From CAVROP01 sp050012175 (GTDB lineage: Bacteria > Acidobacteriota > Terriglobia > UBA7540): a stretch of 64,000 nucleotides of DNA. Each line of letters starts with the position of its first letter. Within the stretch, counting starts at the first letter, position 1. Of the stretch, positions 9,729 to 17,838 are shown one piece after another. The notes under the pieces are model-generated. The model was given only the letters and a program-made list of their open reading frames with translations, had not been told where the DNA came from and did not search any database. The DNA lies in NCBI GenBank assembly GCA_050012175.1, contig JBEKHR010000017.1:35559-99558 (forward strand), in the 5' to 3' direction. The position numbers and the translations under genes are program-made.

Positions 9729-12700
9729 TTAATCGACCGTCACGGAAATCGCCACGCTATGGCTGGTGGTTGGGCCGGTGCCTTGCACGGTGACGGTGCC
9801 GGATTCGGGGGTTGTGGTGCCCCCGCCGCTACCTCCGCTGCTTCCACCGCCGCAACTAAGGCCGGCTACCAGCAACGCTACGAGTATGGCGCCGAACGCG
9901 ACCTGCCGCGCGTACGGTCTCCACAGCAAAGATTGTGAATCACGCCAGCGCAGTATGATTAGGACCATCAGCAGCAGGCAAGCCGCTGCCAAGGCTGGCA
10001 CCGGCCATCCCTTGAACGGGCGGTCCTTCTGCGGCGCAGGGAAGTTCGATGCCGAGGACGAAGCAGTAATCGTGACAGTGGCCGTGTTGTTGCTGTTGAG
10101 GGCCCCGACCGAGCAGGTGACTCCCGGCAGCGTATTGGAAGCGCTACAGGAGAAGCTCACGCTGCTGCCGGAAAGGTTGTTGATCGGTGTCAAGGTGAGC
10201 GTGGATGTGCCGCTGCTCCCAGGATTCATCGTCAAACTGCTGGGGGAAGCACTCAGCGAAAAATCCGGAACGACACTAGTGAAGCTGGAGACGCTTGACC
10301 AAGTCCCGTACACCCCGCTGGAAGAAGACAAGGCTTTCACCTGCCAATAGTAGGTGCCCGCGGCCAGATTGCCCGCAGCCGGAGCGCTCGGCGGAGTGTA
10401 AGAGGTCGTCGTGGTTGTCGTACCATTTGTGCAGCGTCCGCAGGTCCCTACCGCAGGATTTGTAGGCAGCACGCCTTGCGTAGTAGCAATTAATATTAAA
10501 TAGCCGGCATTCCCTGTGACCGTTGTCCAACTGAAGGTGGGCGTGAGCGAGACCACCGTCGCTCCATTGGCGGGTGCGGTCAGCGTCGGCGCCTCCAGCG
10601 TCGGGCCGTTCGTAGTGAAGCTAAAAGCGTTTGACCAAGCAGCGGTCCCGCTGCTGGAAGAGGGCTCAAGGGCTTGCACCTGCCAAAAGTAGGTGCCCAC
10701 AGCCAGAGCGCTCGGCGGAGTGTAGAAATTCGAATTCGTGCTGGTCGTGTCAACAATCGTGCACGCGCTGCAAGTGCTTGTTGCGGGGTTGGTCGGCAGA
10801 TCGGCCGGACTGGTTGCGATCATGATCCGGTAACCGGCGTTACCGGTCACCGCCGTCCAACTGAAGGCAGGCGAGAGAGCGACCCCCGCCGCTCCGTTGG
10901 CAGGTGCGGTCAAGGTCGGGGCCGGCAAGTTCCCGGCAACCGACGAACCCCACGCGGTGACCAAGTTGAAAGCATCAATGGAGCCGAGCCCGCTCGCCTG
11001 ATCGTAGCCGATGCCGGCGCTATAGCCAATCGCGCCGCCGTTGGGACAATCCGTAGTTCCGGCCTGACAGGGCACCATATTATTGCCGGTCGTGATGTCG
11101 TGGAACGCGGCGGGCGTACTCGCCGCCATGGAATAGAGGATGGGGTTAATGTTGCCCTGGCCATTTGGAGTGTTCATCTTCTGGTTGATGAGGGCAACAA
11201 TCCCCGCAAAGCAGGGCGTCGCCACAGAGGTTCCACCTTCCGCAATCAGGTCCTGATTACTATCACGGAATCCGCTGACGCAGCTCCCCTGGACACACAT
11301 CAAGCTTCCGTCGTGAAAGAAGGAGGAATTAAGGGAAAGGTCTGGAACGTCTCGGGCATTGTCGTTCGGCACGCCGGTTCCTGTCTGCCAAATCGGCTTG
11401 GAGAAGTAGGCGCTCGCTCCGCCCCCCCCTGCCCACAGATTGCGTTGGGTGTTTAACGGTGACGATGTATCGTTCCATACCATCTCTGGGATATAGGAAA
11501 GGGCCGAAGGGGAAACATCCACCCCGTTGGTAGCCGCTGCCCAGTATGTCCCCGAGCCCTCATTGAATTCCGTCCCGCCCATTCCTGTAACGTAGGGAAA
11601 ACTGGCGGGCGCATTTACAGCCAGGCCCTGCGTGGCAACCGCCACGATGGACGAAGGGGAATCGCAATCGGCTGCGCCAGAGTCGCCGGCGTCAGCCACA
11701 ATGGTCTGTCCTTGTGCATCCGCCTCCTGGGCAAGACTCGCAAAGGTATTTAGTGTCGTGGAACCCCACTTCGCTTCGCAGAGGCCATAGCTGATGCTGA
11801 TGACCGGTGCAGTGTTATTGGCGATGGCGTACTGGAACGCTTTAAGGACTCCGTTGCTTCCCCCGTTGACATAGATGATTGTGGCGTTCTTGGCCACGGC
11901 GCCCGACCATTCGACGTCCAGGCTGGCTTCAACGATATCCGCTGAGACGACGCCCGGGTCGGACGAACCAGGGACCAGGACAACCATTGGGGGGATCGCC
12001 GGCAGCCCCGAGGCATTGCGGAAAGCTGTGATATCACTCCCGCCCCCATAGAGGTCCGTCTGCCCCATCACCGCGATGGACTGTCCCGTGCCATCGATTC
12101 CGCTGCTGTAAAGAGCGTTGACGTCGTAGATGGTGGCAAAGTCGCCCGGGGCGACGTAGGTATTCCCACTGATGTGGGAGGTAAAGTCCGGTTTGAGACT
12201 CGACTTCACCCTGCGGACGACGCTGCCCGGTTTGAGAGGGTAATTGTCCAGCGCCTGAATGCCCAAGACCACGTCCGCGAGGGCGCTGGGCACGGAAGGC
12301 TCAGTCGCGTTAGCATAGTACGTCTCGCCGTTGAGCGAGAAGTGGTGAATCTGCGTTTGAAAAGCTGCTTGCACCTGCGCTGCGGTACCCGAGAAAGAGA
12401 CCCAATTGCGGCTGCGAGCCGTCTGGGTCACGGCGAATCCCTGCGCCTGCAACCAATTGACGACCTTTTCGACATCGCTTGGGCTCAATCCGAAACGGTC
12501 GGCGAACTGCTCCGGGGTCAGCCACTTGTGAAAGTTCGGCGAAGAGGGATTCTGTAGTTCGTCCAGGAGCGCCGTCAAGCCGGCCTGCTGGCTCTCCGTG
12601 AGCTTGAACGTGAGGGAGATGTTTTCGAGCTTGAAGGAGCCCTCGACCGGTCCCATGTCGTTTTCAGGCCGGAACATGGGGCGGACATTGCCCTGAAGTG

Positions 12701-12836
12701 TGACCCCTGACGAGTCGTCAACCGCCCGCGCGACGCGATCCTTCCCCGCCGATTGGGCGAACAAAAACGGGGTTAGAGAGAAAACCAGCCCCAAGACTGC
12801 GAGCCATTTCGCCAATAGGATTGCTTTGCGTCGCAC
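9729..12836 (-). CDS. Secreted S53 (sedolisin/kumamolisin-like) serine-carboxyl protease with fibronectin-like repeats
   Basis: An exported acid-type endopeptidase. From the N-terminus there is a signal peptide (LLAKWLAVLGLVFSLTPFLF), then a pro-kumamolisin activation domain (about 60-200, with LTPEQFADRFG). The catalytic domain has the sedolisin Glu/Asp pair in EASLDVEW and the nucleophile Ser in GGTSVATPCFAGI, then the calcium-site end GYDQASGLGSIDAFN. Two fibronectin-type repeats share the block LTAPANGA. A beta-sandwich, two hydrophobic segments and a Gly/Ser-rich tail follow. The longest frame begins at 12899, but the GTG at 12836 has AGGGAAGG just upstream and gives a proper signal peptide. 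The gene lies inside a split ThiF-like gene, next to an IS3 remnant. Confidence 0.92.
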   Translation of the reverse strand: MRRKAILLAKWLAVLGLVFSLTPFLFAQSAGKDRVARAVDDSSGVTLQGNVRPMFRPENDMGPVEGSFKLENISLTFKLTESQQAGLTALLDELQNPSSPNFHKWLTPEQFADRFGLSPSDVEKVVNWLQAQGFAVTQTARSRNWVSFSGTAAQVQAAFQTQIHHFSLNGETYYANATEPSVPSALADVVLGIQALDNYPLKPGSVVRRVKSSLKPDFTSHISGNTYVAPGDFATIYDVNALYSSGIDGTGQSIAVMGQTDLYGGGSDITAFRNASGLPAIPPMVVLVPGSSDPGVVSADIVEASLDVEWSGAVAKNATIIYVNGGSNGVLKAFQYAIANNTAPVISISYGLCEAKWGSTTLNTFASLAQEADAQGQTIVADAGDSGAADCDSPSSIVAVATQGLAVNAPASFPYVTGMGGTEFNEGSGTYWAAATNGVDVSPSALSYIPEMVWNDTSSPLNTQRNLWAGGGGASAYFSKPIWQTGTGVPNDNARDVPDLSLNSSFFHDGSLMCVQGSCVSGFRDSNQDLIAEGGTSVATPCFAGIVALINQKMNTPNGQGNINPILYSMAASTPAAFHDITTGNNMVPCQAGTTDCPNGGAIGYSAGIGYDQASGLGSIDAFNLVTAWGSSVAGNLPAPTLTAPANGAAGVALSPAFSWTAVTGNAGYRIMIATSPADLPTNPATSTCSACTIVDTTSTNSNFYTPPSALAVGTYFWQVQALEPSSSSGTAAWSNAFSFTTNGPTLEAPTLTAPANGATVVSLTPTFSWTTVTGNAGYLILIATTQGVLPTNPAVGTCGRCTNGTTTTTTSYTPPSAPAAGNLAAGTYYWQVKALSSSSGVYGTWSSVSSFTSVVPDFSLSASPSSLTMNPGSSGTSTLTLTPINNLSGSSVSFSCSASNTLPGVTCSVGALNSNNTATVTITASSSASNFPAPQKDRPFKGWPVPALAAACLLLMVLIILRWRDSQSLLWRPYARQVAFGAILVALLVAGLSCGGGSSGGSGGGTTTPESGTVTVQGTGPTTSHSVAISVTVD

Positions 12837-12972
12837 AAAACCTTCCCTTACGCGAGACTCTGTGCTCCAGAAACCTGCAACGCAATTATAGTCCAACAAG
12901 GGTAGTGGCCGGCTGTAACAGGCTGCGGAAAAACGCTAGGAGCAAGAAGCCGACAGCCAGCCGGAGGAATCC

Positions 12973-13215
12973 TGCCTCAGCGGAGCTTCAGCTCGGTTCT
13001 TCGTCGTTGTCGAGATTCGGATCCACGATCTCCGGAAAGAGCTCCGCCGCAGACCTCAGGCGGAGTTTTGCCTTGCGATTCCGCTCGTTGAGCGGTTCGC
13101 CCAGGATGAACTGCCCGCCATCTGCATTGTTGCCCAGATCGAGCCAGTACGAAACCGTGCTCCAATTTCCAACCGCATTGCGAATCGCAGCGCGTGCGGC
13201 CCGTGGAAGCACCTT
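12973..13215 (-). pseudogene. Middle fragment of a ThiF-like (PRTRC-type) protein
   Basis: On the minus strand the fragment reads RAARAAIRNAVGNWSTVSYW, LDLGNNADGGQFILGEP and then RSAAELFPEIVDPNLDNDEE. It then meets a TGA where the family normally has a Cys codon; coding similarity seems to continue for about six codons past that stop. The nucleotide-binding N-terminus is missing, and the continuation is the fragment at 9382-9556. The protease gene and IS3 remnant fill the gap. The family function is adenylation of a ubiquitin-like partner (E1-like), but this copy cannot be functional. Confidence 0.6.
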
Positions 13216-13349
13216 GCACTGCAAGCCCGACTGACAATTGCATGCACTGGCAGTCAGGTGTATGTTATCGGTCGGGCCGGAGGCGGATAATGGAAATTCC
13301 GGGCCAAATAGGCCCGGCGCGTCGCTACGCCTCATAACTGGAGCCATCC

Positions 13350-14792
13350 ATGCCTGCTTCTAATGAGCCTCAACCCGTACGTCTTAGGGAACGCGTCGGC
13401 TACGCCACCGGCGACTTGGCATCCTGCCTCTACTACAACACTTTCGTTCTGTTCCTTCTGAACTTCTATACGGACAAGGTCGGGCTCGCGCCTGCGGCCG
13501 TAGGCACGATGATACTGGTCACCCGGACCGGAGACACCTTCGCCGATCCCATGATGGGAATGCTGGCGGACCGGACGAAGTCGCGTTTCGGCAAGTTTCG
13601 CCCGTGGTTGCTGTGGATGGCCTTCCCCTTCTTTATCACAGGAGTACTGGCCTTTCTGTCGCCCAATCTCGGGCCGACCGGCAAGCTGGCCTATGCCTAT
13701 GCCACTTACATGCTGGTGATGCTGGTGTACACGGCGATCAATATCCCTTACGGGGCGCTGCTGGGTGTGATCACGCCCGATTCCGACGAACGCACCAAGC
13801 TCTCCTCCTTTCGGTTTGTTGGCGCCTTCACCGGAAACCTGATTGTGCAAGGCACGTTTCTATATCTGGTCAGAGCGCTTGGCCACGGCAACGACAAGGC
13901 CGGGTTCCCTTTGACCATGGGCCTCTACGGCTTTGCGGCAATGTGCTTCTTCCTCTTTACGTTCGCTGCCACACGCGAGCGCGTCGTCGGCGCCGCAGAC
14001 GACCAGTCTTCGGTCGGTGGAGACTTGGGCAACCTGCTGCACAACCGGCCGTGGCTTGCCTTGGGTGCCGCCAGCATTGTGTTTCTCACCTGGGTCTCGA
14101 TTCGCGGCGCATCCCTCGTCTATTATTTCAAGTACTTCGTGGTCCAAGGCGTGGACATCGCGTTCAACATTGGGCCTGCGCACCACTTCGCCCACCACTT
14201 CGATTCCGTCACGCTCCTTTCCACTTACTTCCTTTCGGGCACGGTCTGCTCGCTCGTGGGAGTCACCATTACGGCTCCTCTGACCAAGTTCTTTGGCGGG
14301 AAAAAGAGAACTTACATGTGGCTCTCGATCATCAACGTGTTGACCCTGGTTCCTGTCTACTTTGCCGGCGCGAAGGACTTGGCGCTGATCTTCGCGTGCA
14401 ATATGGTTGGGTCCCTCTTTACGGGCTCCCTGAACCCGCTGGTTTGGGCCATGTACGCCGATACCGCTGACTATGCGGAGTGGAAATTCGGAAGTCGCGC
14501 TACCGGGCTGGTTTTCTCGGCGGGAACGTTTGCGCAGAAGATGGGCTGGACCGTGGGGGGCGCCATCGCCGGATGGCTGCTGGCGTTTTATGGCTTCCAC
14601 GCCAATGTCGCGCAGAATGTCGGGACGCTGTATGGCATTCGTCTGATGGTCAGCCTGATTCCGGCAGCAGCCTCTCTCTTCACGGTGCTCGTCATTGCCG
14701 TATACAACCTTGATGCTAAGCTCATGGATCAGATCGGGGCCGAACTCAAGGTCCGCCGTGAAGCCGCGGTACACAGCGCGGGCACGGTTTGA
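13350..14792 (+). CDS. GPH-family (MelB-like) sugar:cation symporter
   Basis: A 480-residue inner-membrane transporter with about 12 hydrophobic helices. The N-terminal part has the features of glycoside-pentoside-hexuronide symporters: GDTFADPMMGMLADRTKSRF then GKFRPWLL, where the acidic residues help coordinate the coupling cation. GGAG lies just before the ATG at 13350. The next gene is a GH130 enzyme with only 17 bases between, so uptake and breakdown of the same oligosaccharide are likely linked. The substrate is inferred from GH130 to be a mannose-containing disaccharide or short glycan, but this is not proven by the sequence. Confidence 0.9.
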   Translation: MPASNEPQPVRLRERVGYATGDLASCLYYNTFVLFLLNFYTDKVGLAPAAVGTMILVTRTGDTFADPMMGMLADRTKSRFGKFRPWLLWMAFPFFITGVLAFLSPNLGPTGKLAYAYATYMLVMLVYTAINIPYGALLGVITPDSDERTKLSSFRFVGAFTGNLIVQGTFLYLVRALGHGNDKAGFPLTMGLYGFAAMCFFLFTFAATRERVVGAADDQSSVGGDLGNLLHNRPWLALGAASIVFLTWVSIRGASLVYYFKYFVVQGVDIAFNIGPAHHFAHHFDSVTLLSTYFLSGTVCSLVGVTITAPLTKFFGGKKRTYMWLSIINVLTLVPVYFAGAKDLALIFACNMVGSLFTGSLNPLVWAMYADTADYAEWKFGSRATGLVFSAGTFAQKMGWTVGGAIAGWLLAFYGFHANVAQNVGTLYGIRLMVSLIPAAASLFTVLVIAVYNLDAKLMDQIGAELKVRREAAVHSAGTV

Positions 14793-14809
14793 AAGGGGGA
14801 TCTTTTCTT

Positions 14810-15940
14810 ATGACCGCACGACCATCAGCGAAGCCGACCCTCGTGGGTCAGTCTCTGCCGAACCTCCCTTGGCAAGAACGCGCTGCCGGTTGCAGCGACG
14901 TGGTTTGGCGTTATAGGGAGAACCCCCTTATTGGGTGGAACCCCGGCGGGCGCATGGCCCGCGTCTTCAATAGTGCGGCGTGGCCACATGGAGGGGCCTT
15001 CGTGGGAGTATTTCGTGCCGATCACCGCAATGGCGTGGCCGACCTTCATTTCGGCCGCAGCAAGGACGGCATTCATTGGGACCTCGACTCCAACGTGATT
15101 CCGTGGGAGAACGATGCCGGCAAGAAAGTGCAAAACGGTTACGCCTATGACCCTCGCCTGTTGAAGATTGACGAGACCTTCTACGTCACGTGGTGTGACG
15201 ATTTTCCCGGAGCCTCCATCGGAATGGGTCGCACCACGGACTTCAAGACCTGGATCAAGATGGAGCGTCCCCTGATGCCCTTCAACCGCAACGGCGTGCT
15301 GTTCCCCAGAAAAATCAATGGACTCTATGCCTTGCTGAGCCGCCCCAGCGACTCGGGGCACACTCCCTTCGGCGACATCGTTCTGTCTTACAGCCCCGAC
15401 CTCATTTTCTGGGGTAAGCACCGGCTGGTGATGCAGCGTCAACCAAAGACCTGGTGGCAGAGCACCAAGGTCGGCGCGGGCCCGGTGCCCATGGAAACAT
15501 CAGAAGGTTGGCTGCTCTTCTATCATGGCGTCAGCACTACCTGTAACGCCTACGTCTACAGTATGGGCGCCGCGCTTCTGGATCTGGAGGATCCGAGCAA
15601 GGTGTTGTTGCGGACCCGCGATTACATACTCACACCGGAGACGCCTTACGAGACCGTTGGTTTCGTGCCCAACGTCACGTTCCCGTGCGCAGCGATTGCG
15701 GATGCTCCCAGCGGCCGGATCGCCATCTACTACGGAGCCGCCGACACGTACACAGCATTGGCCTTCTGCCAAGTGGATGAGTTGCTCGCCTATATGAAAG
15801 CGAACTCGGAGTTCCAAGACGCCGATGAACTTCGCGCCGATGACGCCGCAGCCGGGTGTACACGAAGCTTCCCGCGCCCGGCTCGCCGCAGGCCAAGGGG
15901 CGCAAAGCCTTTGGTAACATTACGGCGGCAACTGTTTTGA
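14810..15940 (+). CDS. GH130-family glycoside phosphorylase/hydrolase
   Basis: A five-bladed beta-propeller enzyme of the GH130 type, which acts on beta-mannosides, commonly by phosphorolysis to mannose-1-phosphate. Family signatures are RYRENPLIGWNPGGRMARVF, then FRADHRNGVADLHFGRSKDG and YAYDPRLLKIDETFYVTW, with the DPR Asp as the expected acid. The frame opens at a TTG (14789), but the ATG at 14810 sits 9 bases after AAGGGGGA and is chosen. No signal peptide is present, so the enzyme is cytoplasmic, fitting uptake by the symporter upstream. The last 30 residues are Arg/Pro rich and look unlike the family, perhaps from a late frameshift. Confidence 0.88.
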   Translation: MTARPSAKPTLVGQSLPNLPWQERAAGCSDVVWRYRENPLIGWNPGGRMARVFNSAAWPHGGAFVGVFRADHRNGVADLHFGRSKDGIHWDLDSNVIPWENDAGKKVQNGYAYDPRLLKIDETFYVTWCDDFPGASIGMGRTTDFKTWIKMERPLMPFNRNGVLFPRKINGLYALLSRPSDSGHTPFGDIVLSYSPDLIFWGKHRLVMQRQPKTWWQSTKVGAGPVPMETSEGWLLFYHGVSTTCNAYVYSMGAALLDLEDPSKVLLRTRDYILTPETPYETVGFVPNVTFPCAAIADAPSGRIAIYYGAADTYTALAFCQVDELLAYMKANSEFQDADELRADDAAAGCTRSFPRPARRRPRGAKPLVTLRRQLF

Positions 15941-16239
15941 CCTACAATTTCTGCCGAACCCGTCAAACGTTGCGGGTCACACCTGCGATGGAAGCTGGCA
16001 TTACAGATCACACCTGGACCCTGGAAGAACTTCTTCAGGAAGGGTAGGAGAGAATGGGTGAGCAGGACAACATTTGATTCTGTGCCGGTGGCCCCTGGCG
16101 GGGCAACCAGAAGGCGCAAGAAGCATTCTGCAAGATCGATAATTTTTTGTCGATGTTTGGCCGTAAGCGCCTATGTTAAATAGAAAGAAAGAGTGGTCAA
16201 CCCGCTTCCGAGAGATAGGCTCCACATCGCTTGACTGGA

Positions 16240-16836
16240 TCAATTCCCGGTGGTCGGCTCAGAGGCCTGTCCGTGCAACCGCACTCTATCGCGCCCCTCG
16301 CTCTTGGCGCGGTAGAGAGCAGTATCAGAAGCCCGCAGCAGGTCTTTGGAGGTTCTGCCATTTGCGGGGAAGGTGGCGATGCCAAACGACAACGTCATCG
16401 GCCTCAGCAAATGGTCGTGGTATTGTATTTCCTCGTGTCCGACGGCGATCCGCATTTCCTCCGCCCGCTGCGCACCGAGCTCCGCAGAAGTGTCGGGGAG
16501 GATGAGCACAAACTCATCTCCTCCGAAACGGCAGGCGACATCTTCACTTCGAATGTGCGTTTTCAGCATTTGGCACAGATTCTGCAAGGCCACATCACCC
16601 GCTTCGTGCCCAAAGGTGTCATTAAATTCCTTGAAGTTGTCTACGTCGAGCATGATTACCACCAGTGGGCGCTTGTTTCGAGCCACCCGTCCAATCTCGC
16701 GCTCCAGCGTCTCTTCCATGTAGCGGCGGTTAAACCAGCCGGTGAGCGGGTCGCGGATGGACTGCGCGCGCAGAGTCTCCCGCAGCTGTCTCGGTGCCCG
16801 ATCCAAGGAACGCATCCTCCAAAATCCGACAGGCAT
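16240..16836 (-). CDS. GGDEF-domain (diguanylate cyclase) segment, probably frameshifted from its N-terminus
   Basis: A nearly complete GGDEF domain: RDPLTGWFNRRYMEETLERE, the metal-binding DVDNFKEFND, the active site RFGGDEF and the inhibitory site RSED five residues before it. All catalytic positions are intact. The ATG at 16836 lies inside another open frame (16730-17404) whose protein would naturally precede this domain, and the helical lead-in (LRETLRAQSIRDPLTG) is present here without its normal partner domain. I therefore read the two frames as one gene with a frameshift between about 16780 and 16836, real or from sequencing. Confidence 0.8.
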   Translation of the reverse strand: MPVGFWRMRSLDRAPRQLRETLRAQSIRDPLTGWFNRRYMEETLEREIGRVARNKRPLVVIMLDVDNFKEFNDTFGHEAGDVALQNLCQMLKTHIRSEDVACRFGGDEFVLILPDTSAELGAQRAEEMRIAVGHEEIQYHDHLLRPMTLSFGIATFPANGRTSKDLLRASDTALYRAKSEGRDRVRLHGQASEPTTGN

Positions 16837-17404
16837 CGAATGCAGCGTAGGCTTTCTGACAGTCGGCGACGGGATTGTCCGAAGCGCGCTTCTCAGCTCT
16901 TCGCAAATATAGCGATCCCATTCCCCGAAGAGCTTCCGGCCCCGTGAAATCCTCTCTGACTAAATCACTGATGTGCTCAGCGAGTCTGATCTCCTGGTTC
17001 CGCAACTCGCTGAGATTCTTTACTACAGTAGGAACGTAGAGATTCACACCTCCAACGACCAGGCTGTAAATGGTATCGACTTTGGGCCAATCAATGTGTT
17101 GGTCAATTTCGAAAGTTGCCCTATCGCGCAGAATCGCGACGTCGCTCGAAACCTTGCGAAAGTGTGCGACCTGAGCCAGGGATGCTTCTGCTTCTGATGA
17201 CAAGACAGTCCGGGCCACCTTCGTCCCGCCAGGCATCTCGAGTACGGTCCTATGGATCGCAGCAGTCAATAGTGTCTCGATCAAGTCAACTGTTGCCTGT
17301 CGCCGCTCCTTCCCGTTGGGCCAACTCCTTACAAGTCGGCGAAATAACTGGATTGCATTTGCGTAGTCCCAAACATATCGGTAAATCCTCGCTTCGTCGG
17401 CCAT
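16730..17404 (-). CDS. N-terminal sensory region of the frameshifted GGDEF protein (unknown domain)
   Basis: A 224-residue frame, helical and without membrane segments, with IYRYVWDYANAIQLFRRLVR near the start and a helical region (LSELRNQEIRLAEHISDLVR) near the end. I do not recognise the domain. Its last 30 or so residues become Pro/Arg/His rich exactly where the GGDEF frame begins, as expected after a frameshift. The frame is also open upstream of the ATG for about 17 sensible codons, and a further matching frame lies at 17415-17600, so the gene may carry two shifts. Confidence 0.55.
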   Translation of the reverse strand: MADEARIYRYVWDYANAIQLFRRLVRSWPNGKERRQATVDLIETLLTAAIHRTVLEMPGGTKVARTVLSSEAEASLAQVAHFRKVSSDVAILRDRATFEIDQHIDWPKVDTIYSLVVGGVNLYVPTVVKNLSELRNQEIRLAEHISDLVREDFTGPEALRGMGSLYLRRAEKRASDNPVADCQKAYAAFDACRILEDAFLGSGTETAAGDSARAVHPRPAHRLV

Positions 17405-17414
17405 GACCCAATGA

Positions 17415-17600
17415 TTATCTGGGCCACAATCCCGAAGCCTCTCTTAGATACTTAAGTGCAGCGTCGGAGTGATAAACGTGGTCACCGTAGACTGCCATCA
17501 GTCGCTGGTACTGTGATTCTCTTCGAGCGAGCGCCAAGAAAAGCTCCACAAACGGAGCTGTCCGGGTCTTAAGGAGAAATTCTCCTATAATGGCGGACGC
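17415..17600 (-). pseudogene. Further upstream fragment of the same GGDEF-protein gene
   Basis: The minus strand is open from just after a TGA at 17601 and encodes VELFLALARRESQYQRLMAV and then VYHSDAALKYLRE before stopping at 17415. The segment joins smoothly, after a one-base shift, to the open frame that leads into the 17404 ATG (through DNHWVMADEARIYRYVW). It has no good start codon. I infer a decayed N-terminus of the same signalling gene; the alternative is an unrelated short ORF. Confidence 0.4.
17572..17586. repeat. 15-bp palindrome AGGAGAAaTTCTCCT
   Basis: Two 7-base arms are exact reverse complements around one A. The palindrome lies at the upstream edge of the decayed GGDEF-protein gene, within its presumed 5' end. 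It is a candidate operator or chance dyad. The remaining bases up to 17838 hold no gene I can support, only short plus-strand frames rich in Lys/Arg near 17640-17790. Confidence 0.35.
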
Positions 17601-17838
17601 TCAAACTATTGTCGCCACTGTCGCTAAGGCCATTTGTGAGAATACCAGGAAACAAAATGCGCATTCCGCTCCGTGAGAAAGGCGCTTTGGCTGGGCTGCT
17701 GGCCGCTGAAGTCGACCGCTGAGATGCCGAAACGGACACAGCCGACGAAGAAGCGCGAACGAGCAACCAAGAAAAAGGAGGGATAATTCAAAGTTGGGAG
17801 AATATTAAACGTGATTCGCTCCTTCGCTTTCCAGTGTG

